This document shows positions 8,934-12,960 of a stretch of 12,960 nucleotides of DNA, one piece after another. The translations under genes and the position numbers were made by a program. Position 1 is the first letter of the stretch. Each line of letters begins with the position of its first letter. Source of the stretch: DASXBJ01 sp036491755 (GTDB lineage: Bacteria > Chloroflexota > Dormibacteria > Dormibacterales > Dormibacteraceae); NCBI GenBank assembly GCA_036491755.1, contig DASXBJ010000119.1:1-12960 (forward strand). The letters run 5' to 3'. The notes below the pieces were generated by a model that made no database searches, had not been told where the DNA came from, and saw only the letters and a list, made by a program, of their open reading frames with translations.

Positions 8934-10256
8934 CTAGTGACCCTCGTGCGCGTGCGCGCCGGCGTCGGCGTACTTCTCGGGTTCCTGGTCGAAGGTGGCC
9001 TTGCACCCGCTGGAGCAAAAGAAGTAATCCTTGCCGCCAAACCGGGAGCGGTGCTCGGCGGTCGCTGCGTCGACGCTCATCCCGCACACCGGGTCCTGGA
9101 CCAGTTTCGCGCCCTCCTCGGGCCGGCGGGCGTGCGCGCGCAGCATCTCCAGGCCGCCGGTCGTCACAAACCGCCACGCCATGATCGCCATGAGGATCAC
9201 GAACGCAATGTCGAGGAAGGTCGTGTAGTTCCAGGCCGGCTGGGTCTCGAAGACTGTGACGTGGTGATTCGTCGGAGCCAGGCCGAGTAGCTGGAAAGCG
9301 CCTCCGACGAGGAAGCCCGTCACCGCCATCGCCGCGTACGAGACGCCCAGCAGGTAGAGCGACATCCGGCCGCCGTAGTACTTCCGGTAGATGTTGAGGA
9401 TGGGCAGGATGATCAGGTCGGCGAAGATGAAGCTGATCACTCCGCCGAAGCTGATGCCGCCGTTCCACAGCACCACCGCCAGGGGCACGTTGCCCACCGA
9501 GCAGACGAAGCTGAGCATCGAGATGACCGGCCCGATGAGCGGTCCCCAAAACGCGTTCAGCGCTGGGTGACTGGTCAGGAACAGCGCCTGCCACCAGCTG
9601 TTCGGCACCCACGCGGCGAGGGCGCCGGCGAACAGGAAGCCCAGGGCGAGGTCCACGTACAGGGCGTTGAGGTCCATGAAGAAGGCGTGCGAGATGGCCG
9701 TGAAACCGCGGGCCGAGAAGAGCCGGGAGAGAAACGGGCCGTCGGTGATGGACATGTCCATCTCGCCGTGCGCCTCATGGGTGGAACCGAAAACTCCCAG
9801 CTCGGCCTGGCGCCTGGCCTCGTCGACCATGCGCTCGCGCAACGTCACCTTGAAGAGGATCCACAGGATTACCGCCATCAGGAGGCCGCCGGCGAACTCG
9901 GCCGCCACGAACTGCCAGCCGAGCAGGATGAGCAGGACGAGCCCGACCTCGAAGACGAGGTTGGTGGATGCGAACTCGAAGATGATCGCGTTGACGAAGC
10001 TGGCGCCCTTGCGGAAGAGCGAGCGTGCCACCGCAACCGCGGCGTAGGAGCACGAGGAGCTGGCGGCGCCCAAACCGCAGGCGAGGACGAAGCCCTTCAG
10101 GTCGGGCCGGCCGAGTGCCCCGGCCACGGCCTTCTTCGAAACAACCGTCTGCACCATCGCCGACAGCAGGAACCCGAAGGCGAGCGGCCACAGGACCTCC
10201 CAGAGCATGAACAGGGAGAGCTGGAGGGCGTGGAGGACCGCGCTGACGGCGACCAA
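8934..10256 (-). CDS. ArsP/SO_0444-like permease fused to a C-terminal YHS metal-binding domain
   Basis: This is a 440-residue inner-membrane permease (DUF318/ArsP_1 family), whose known members export organoarsenicals or Cu/Zn. Two related membrane halves are visible. The first carries ASSSCSYAAVAVARSLFRKGA (about 65-85) and FEFASTNLVFEVG. The second carries SVGNVPLAVVLWNGGISFGG (about 253-272) and ADLIILPILNIYRKYYGGR. Conserved-looking Cys residues lie in or near helices (C60, C69, C252). Residues 388-431 are a YHS domain with C391 in DPVCGM and C414/C418 in FFCSSGC, probably binding a soft or transition metal. The protein ends in a His-rich tail (AHAHEGH). The TTG start is six bases after the CsoR stop and keeps the first membrane helix whole. 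Pairing with a Cu-type CsoR suggests copper efflux or handling; arsenic or zinc remain possible. Confidence 0.9.
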   Translation of the reverse strand: MVAVSAVLHALQLSLFMLWEVLWPLAFGFLLSAMVQTVVSKKAVAGALGRPDLKGFVLACGLGAASSSCSYAAVAVARSLFRKGASFVNAIIFEFASTNLVFEVGLVLLILLGWQFVAAEFAGGLLMAVILWILFKVTLRERMVDEARRQAELGVFGSTHEAHGEMDMSITDGPFLSRLFSARGFTAISHAFFMDLNALYVDLALGFLFAGALAAWVPNSWWQALFLTSHPALNAFWGPLIGPVISMLSFVCSVGNVPLAVVLWNGGISFGGVISFIFADLIILPILNIYRKYYGGRMSLYLLGVSYAAMAVTGFLVGGAFQLLGLAPTNHHVTVFETQPAWNYTTFLDIAFVILMAIMAWRFVTTGGLEMLRAHARRPEEGAKLVQDPVCGMSVDAATAEHRSRFGGKDYFFCSSGCKATFDQEPEKYADAGAHAHEGH

Positions 10257-10262
10257 TTCGGG

Positions 10263-10538
10263 CTAGCTTCTCACCAGCCGCTCGACGGCGTCGTTGAGCT
10301 CGCCGATCTTCTCTCTGCCGCCGCCCGACAGGATCGCGTCGGTTACGCAGTGCTCCGTGTGGTCGGCGAGCAGCTGCAGCGCGACGCTTGCCAGCGCCGC
10401 CCTGGTCGCATTGACCTGGGTGAGGACGTCGATGCAGTACCGGTCTTCCAGGACCATCCTCTGGATGCCGCGCACCTGGCCCTCTATGCGCCTGAGCCTG
10501 GTCTCGATCTTGCGCTTGTCCTTGGCGTATCCGGGCAC
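10263..10538 (-). CDS. csoR: CsoR-family copper-sensing repressor
   Basis: This 91-residue all-helical DUF156 regulator binds operator DNA until Cu(I) binding releases it. The hallmark sequence RLRRIEGQVRGIQRMV is at 14-29. The metal ligands C35 (in YCIDVL), H60 and C64 (in DHTEHC) give the Cys-His-Cys set of copper CsoR proteins. The N-terminal His expected in nickel/cobalt-sensing RcnR is absent, which argues against that subgroup. Translation starts at GTG 10538. There is no Shine-Dalgarno sequence at normal spacing, while a -10-like TATGAT lies six bases upstream, so the message may be leaderless. An inverted-repeat operator overlaps the promoter, indicating autoregulation. The permease follows in the same operon after six bases. 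Confidence 0.93.
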   Translation of the reverse strand: MPGYAKDKRKIETRLRRIEGQVRGIQRMVLEDRYCIDVLTQVNATRAALASVALQLLADHTEHCVTDAILSGGGREKIGELNDAVERLVRS

Positions 10539-10544
10539 CTGCGC

Positions 10545-10573
10545 ATCATACCCCCTAAGGGTATCGTGGTCAG
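10545..10573 (-). promoter_or_regulatory. Predicted csoR-permease promoter
   Basis: Read on the minus strand, CTGACC (10573-10568, four of six matches to TTGACA) is followed after 17 bases by TATGAT (10550-10545, five of six matches to TATAAT). Six more bases lead to GTG 10538, so the transcript start would fall at or next to the start codon. The -35 box overlaps the stop codon of the upstream phosphoglycosyl transferase gene. Confidence 0.6.
10548..10564. promoter_or_regulatory. Predicted CsoR operator
   Basis: The sequence ATACCCCCTAAGGGTAT is a perfect inverted repeat of ATACCC and GGGTAT around five bases. This G/C-run design flanked by AT matches the known type of CsoR operators (TACCC...GGGTA). 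It occupies the spacer between the predicted -35 and -10 of the csoR promoter and overlaps the -10, so bound repressor would block RNA polymerase. Confidence 0.8.
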
Positions 10574-11172
10574 GCTGGAGTCGTGCGCCTCCGGAAGAGG
10601 GCCAGGAAGGTCTGGGCCAGGATTCGGAGATCGCCGGCGAAGGTCGCGGTGTCCACGTAGCGCAGGTCGATGGCGAGCTTCATCGGCATCACCCTGGACA
10701 GGTAGGCCGACTCCGCGTCGCCTCCTCGGAGGATCTCCTCTTCGTTGATATAGGCGAGCGCTGCCGGGCCTGTGATGCCCGGGCGCACCGACAGCACCCG
10801 CAGCTGGTCGGGGGTGTAGTGGGCGACATATTTGGATGCCTCGGGGCGCGGCCCGACCAGGCTCATGTCGCCGCGCAAAACGTTGAGCAGCTGCGGCAGC
10901 TCGTCGAGCTTCAGCCGGCGCAGGACCCGGCCGGTGGGCGTGATGCGCGGGTCGTCGCCGGCGGTGATCGCGGGGCCCATCGTGTCGGCGCCCTGCCGCA
11001 TCGTGCGCAGCTTGTAGATGCGGAACTCTTTTTTGTTGCGGCCCACTCGTGTGCCTCCGTAGATCGCGGGGCCGGGGGAGGAGAGCTTCACGGCGATCAC
11101 GCAGACCAGCATCACCGGCGACGTGACGATCAGGCCGAGCGCCGACAGCAGGATGTCGAAGGGGCGTTTCAC
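10570..11172 (-). CDS. Initiating phosphoglycosyl transferase (bacterial sugar transferase, PglC-like)
   Basis: This 200-residue monotopic enzyme moves a sugar-1-phosphate from a UDP-sugar to undecaprenyl phosphate, the first membrane step of glycan assembly. The hydrophobic reentrant segment covers about 5-30 and holds the Ser-Pro break (S18-P19). It is followed by PGPAIYGGTRVGRNKKEF, RIYKLRTM (51-58) and the catalytic Asp-Glu pair D90-E91 in LDELPQLLNVLRGDMSLVGPRP. The length matches the minimal PglC-type catalytic unit rather than the larger WbaP/WcaJ proteins with extra N-terminal helices. The family's usual aromatic and Gln residues just before RVGR are replaced here by YGGT. The start is GTG 11172 without a clear Shine-Dalgarno sequence. 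The upstream gap of 68 bp to the GT4 gene contains a palindromic repeat. The first sugar is likely one made by the neighbouring nucleotide-sugar enzymes. Confidence 0.93.
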   Translation of the reverse strand: MKRPFDILLSALGLIVTSPVMLVCVIAVKLSSPGPAIYGGTRVGRNKKEFRIYKLRTMRQGADTMGPAITAGDDPRITPTGRVLRRLKLDELPQLLNVLRGDMSLVGPRPEASKYVAHYTPDQLRVLSVRPGITGPAALAYINEEEILRGGDAESAYLSRVMPMKLAIDLRYVDTATFAGDLRILAQTFLALFRRRTTPA

Positions 11173-11192
11173 CGTGGGTGCCTGTTTACGCC

Positions 11193-11228
11193 CCTCACCC
11201 TAGCCCTCTCCCCGACGGGGAGAGGGGA
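11193..11228. repeat. CCCTCTCCCC-type palindromic repeat, intergenic full copy
   Basis: CCCTCTCCCC (11204-11213) and GGGGAGAGGG (11217-11226) pair perfectly over ten bases around the three-base loop GAC, preceded by CCTCACCCTAG. It lies between the GT4 and phosphoglycosyl transferase genes, which are transcribed leftward. Any mRNA reading through would form a strong hairpin just before the second gene. No U-run follows on either strand, so a terminator is unlikely. Processing or partial attenuation are possible roles. Confidence 0.85.
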
Positions 11229-11238
11229 CTGCCCAGAT

Positions 11239-11263
11239 CCTCACCCTGGCCCTCTCCCCGACG
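11239..11263. repeat. Half-copy of the palindromic repeat, overlapping the GT4 3' end
   Basis: These 25 bases match the left half of the neighbouring copy (11193-11217) at 24 of 25 positions, in the same orientation and 46 bp away. The right palindrome arm is missing. On the minus strand the element supplies the final codons (SGRGPG) and the TGA stop of the GT4 gene. Confidence 0.8.
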
Positions 11264-12497
11264 TCGCTGCGAGCAACTCGATGAACCTGGAGGCGATCGT
11301 GGTGCGGTCGTAGTGGGCGGTTACGTAGCGGCGGCCGTTTTCGCCCAGGGCCCGGGCCCGCTCGGGGTCGGCGGCCAGCGATTCGACCGCCTCGCACAGG
11401 GCGTCAGGATCTTCCGGCTCCACGACCACGCCGCAATTCGCTTCGCGTACGAGGTCGGCGGCTTCGCCCCACAGCGCCGCGACGATTGGTTTGGCGCACG
11501 CCATCGACTCGAAGAGCTTGGAGGGGAGCGCCGAGCGGAACAGGTCAAGCCGCCTGAGCGGGATGACGGTGGCGTACGCGAGGTTGAGCAGCGCCGGCAT
11601 GGCCGACTTCGGCTGGTTGGGTATGAAGCACACGTTGGCCAGGCTGTTGACCCTGGCCGACCACATCAGGGATTCCTTGTCCGCGCCCTCGCCGGCGAGA
11701 ACGTACAGCACGTTCTCCTTCCAGGTTCGCCGGGCCGCCTCGAGGATGACGTCGAGCCCCTGCGCCATGCCGTGCGTGCCCGCATAGAGGAAGACCTTCT
11801 TCCCGTCGATCCCGAGACGGCGCGCGAGCTCGGCATCGGGCGGCGCCGGCCGGTAGTAGGTCGTGTCGACGCCGTTGGTCAGCAGCACCAGCTTCTCGGA
11901 GGGAACGCCGCGGGCCGCCAGCTTCTTGATCATGCCCTGCGTGACAACGCTGACTCGTGCGGCGCGCCGGTACAGGTGAAGCTCGAGCATCTCGGCGAGC
12001 CGGATCGCGAAACGGCTCCGCAGCGCCCCGAGCTCGACCGCTGACTGCGGCCAGATGTCGCTCACGTTGAAGATGAAGGGCGCGCGCCTGAACCTCGTGT
12101 AGGCAAGCGCGGCGAGGCCGATGAAAAGAGGCGGTGACTCGACGAAGATCACGTCGGTCGGCCCGCACCGGCCCATCACGAACAGGCTCGAGAACGCGAA
12201 GGAGAGGTGGTTGAGGATGCGCCGCAGGAAGCCGCGATTGGGCGTGGCGTAGACCCACGTCCGCAGCACACGCACGCCGTCCATCCGCTCTTCCATCCGA
12301 AATCCGCGGTACCCGGGAAAGACCCTCCCCGTCGGGTAGTTCGGAAAGCCCGTCACCACGGTGACCTGATGGCCCGCCGCGGCGGCCCTCGAGGCCAGCT
12401 CGAAAAGCCGGGTTTGCGGAGCGCCGACCTCCGGCGGAAAGTAGTGCGTCAGGACGACGACCCGCAATCTCGACGCGCCGGGCTGCATGCTCGGCAC
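11241..12497 (-). CDS. WbuB-like family 4 glycosyltransferase
   Basis: This is a GT-B fold glycosyltransferase of up to 418 residues, cytoplasmic or peripheral, that would extend the undecaprenyl-linked glycan. The N-terminal domain has VVVLTHYFPPEVGAPQTRLFELA and VTVVTGFPNYPTGRVFPGY, both characteristic of the WbuB group that includes L-FucNAc transferases. NVSDIWPQSAVELG lies in the middle. The C-terminal donor-binding domain shows VFLYAGTHGMAQGLDVILEA and LPSKLFESMACAKPIVAA (about 324-341). In the latter the second Glu of the GT4 EX7E motif is present (E330), but the first position is Ser. GTG 12497 and ATG 12488 are both possible starts, neither with a Shine-Dalgarno sequence. The last residues come from a half-repeat. 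The gene diverges from the 2-epimerase gene and leads a unit with the phosphoglycosyl transferase. The donor sugar is not fixed by sequence. Confidence 0.9.
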   Translation of the reverse strand: MPSMQPGASRLRVVVLTHYFPPEVGAPQTRLFELASRAAAAGHQVTVVTGFPNYPTGRVFPGYRGFRMEERMDGVRVLRTWVYATPNRGFLRRILNHLSFAFSSLFVMGRCGPTDVIFVESPPLFIGLAALAYTRFRRAPFIFNVSDIWPQSAVELGALRSRFAIRLAEMLELHLYRRAARVSVVTQGMIKKLAARGVPSEKLVLLTNGVDTTYYRPAPPDAELARRLGIDGKKVFLYAGTHGMAQGLDVILEAARRTWKENVLYVLAGEGADKESLMWSARVNSLANVCFIPNQPKSAMPALLNLAYATVIPLRRLDLFRSALPSKLFESMACAKPIVAALWGEAADLVREANCGVVVEPEDPDALCEAVESLAADPERARALGENGRRYVTAHYDRTTIASRFIELLAATSGRGPG

Positions 12498-12532
12498 ATG
12501 CTAGTCGGGCGCGCTGGCTAGACTCCGGTGCG
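12498..12532. promoter_or_regulatory. Short divergent spacer between GT4 and 2-epimerase genes
   Basis: Only 35 bp separate the two divergent start codons. TAGACT (12519-12524) is a weak -10 candidate for the plus-strand gene, eight bases before its ATG. TAGCAT (12503-12498, minus strand) is one for the GT4 gene and would favour its inner ATG at 12488. Neither start has a Shine-Dalgarno sequence. No -35 match is convincing. Confidence 0.3.
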
Positions 12533-12960
12533 ATGAGGGTGTTGACGGTGGTCGGTGCGCGGCCGCAGTTCATCAAGGCGGCGCCGGTTTCGCGAATCCT
12601 CCGCAAGCACCACGAAGAGTTCCTCGTCCACACGGGACAGCACTACGACGAGGCGATGTCGGACCTGTTCTTCCGCCAGCTCCTCATTCCCGCGCCGGAT
12701 CGCAACCTGGGCGTCGGCTCGGGGCCTCACGGCGCGCAGACCGGGGCGATGCTCGGCGGGATCGAGAGCATCGCGCTGGAGATCCATCCTGACTTCCTGC
12801 TGGTTTACGGCGACACCAACTCGACGCTGGCGGGCGCGCTGGTCGGGGCCAAGCTGCACATACCCGTGGTGCACGTCGAGGCCGGGCTGCGCAGCTTCGA
12901 CCGGCGCATGCCCGAGGAGATCAACAGGATCGTCGCCGACCACGTGAGCACGCTGCTGCT
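12533..12960 (+). CDS. wecB: Non-hydrolysing UDP-N-acetylglucosamine-type 2-epimerase (3' end cut by window)
   Basis: The frame is open from ATG 12533 to the window end, giving 142 residues of a protein that usually has about 360-380. It inverts C2 of a UDP-HexNAc, making a ManNAc-type sugar. Motifs are VVGARPQFIKAAPVSRIL (6-23), LVHTGQHYDEAMSDLFF (31-47), LVYGDTNSTLAGAL with D94, HVEAGLRSFDRRMPEEINR with E116 and E128-E129, and DHVSTLLL. Classical WecB reads GTRPE at the N-terminus. The GARPQF, GDTNSTLAGAL and AGLRSFDRRMPEE wording is nearer, from memory, to WbpI, which acts on UDP-2,3-diacetamido-glucuronate. That would fit the WbpE- and WbpD-type genes in this window. WecB/MnaA function on UDP-GlcNAc is the alternative, and the symbol is given only for the broad family. 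Confidence 0.92.
   Translation, partial: MRVLTVVGARPQFIKAAPVSRILRKHHEEFLVHTGQHYDEAMSDLFFRQLLIPAPDRNLGVGSGPHGAQTGAMLGGIESIALEIHPDFLLVYGDTNSTLAGALVGAKLHIPVVHVEAGLRSFDRRMPEEINRIVADHVSTLL

Noticed and set aside
7502..9040. 512-codon minus-strand open frame across the aminotransferase gene
   Set aside because: It spans the antisense of the methyltransferase and aminotransferase genes and the convergent junction, has composition-driven residues only, and has no domain signature.
9567..10748. 393-codon plus-strand open frame antisense to the permease and csoR genes
   Set aside because: Very rich in Glu, Gly and Arg, and it crosses three genes on the other strand. The minus-strand frames carry clear ArsP-like and CsoR motifs.
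11204..11226. Intrinsic terminator after the GT4 gene
   Set aside because: The stem is strong but no T-run follows on either strand, and the sequence matches a dispersed repeat with a copy inside a coding region.

Overview
The window looks like part of a GC-rich bacterial chromosome, almost fully coding, with many GTG and TTG starts and few clear Shine-Dalgarno sequences. The gene content is that of a cell-surface polysaccharide (O-antigen, capsule or exopolysaccharide) locus. The GC richness, start-codon use and possible leaderless starts would fit an actinobacterial, chloroflexotal or Dormibacterota-like soil lineage. That placement is inference only: no rRNA or other phylogenetic marker is present.

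Layout. (a) 1-1560, plus strand: a 5'-truncated nucleotide-sugar 4,6-dehydratase of the WbpM/PglF/CapD type. (b) 1621-2772, plus: a secreted lipoprotein of unknown function, preceded by an inverted repeat that touches its start codon. (c) 4744-2805, minus: a two-gene unit encoding a family 2 glycosyltransferase with a membrane tail and a SAM methyltransferase, joined by a TGATG overlap. (d) 4868-8902, plus: a four-gene operon encoding a GT-C-like membrane protein, a hexapeptide-repeat N-acyltransferase (WbpD/WlbB type), a SAM methyltransferase and a DegT-family sugar aminotransferase (WbpE/WlbC type). The last three are joined by GTGA and TTGA overlaps. (e) 10538-8934, minus: a metal-response pair, a CsoR-type copper regulator followed by an ArsP/SO_0444-like permease fused to a YHS metal-binding domain. 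A near-perfect CsoR operator sits inside the predicted promoter. (f) 12497-10570, minus: a WbuB-like GT4 glycosyltransferase and a PglC-like phosphoglycosyl transferase. (g) 12533 to the window end, plus: a truncated UDP-GlcNAc-type 2-epimerase, closer by motif to WbpI than to classical WecB.

Working together (inference): the dehydratase, aminotransferase, acetyltransferase and 2-epimerase make modified, probably di-N-acetylated, nucleotide sugars. The PglC-like enzyme loads the first sugar phosphate onto undecaprenyl phosphate, and the GT4 enzyme extends it on the cytoplasmic face. The GT2 enzyme probably makes a polyprenyl-phosphate sugar that the GT-C-like protein could use outside the membrane. 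The methyltransferases may cap or decorate the glycan. No flippase, polymerase or ligase is visible.

Three copies of a CCCTCTCCCC-type palindromic repeat lie here. One is in frame inside the GT-C-like gene, one lies between the two genes of unit (f), and one half-copy supplies the last residues and stop codon of the GT4 gene. These repeats and the compact CsoR promoter, possibly leaderless, are the most unusual features. I did not find a clearly new multi-gene system.
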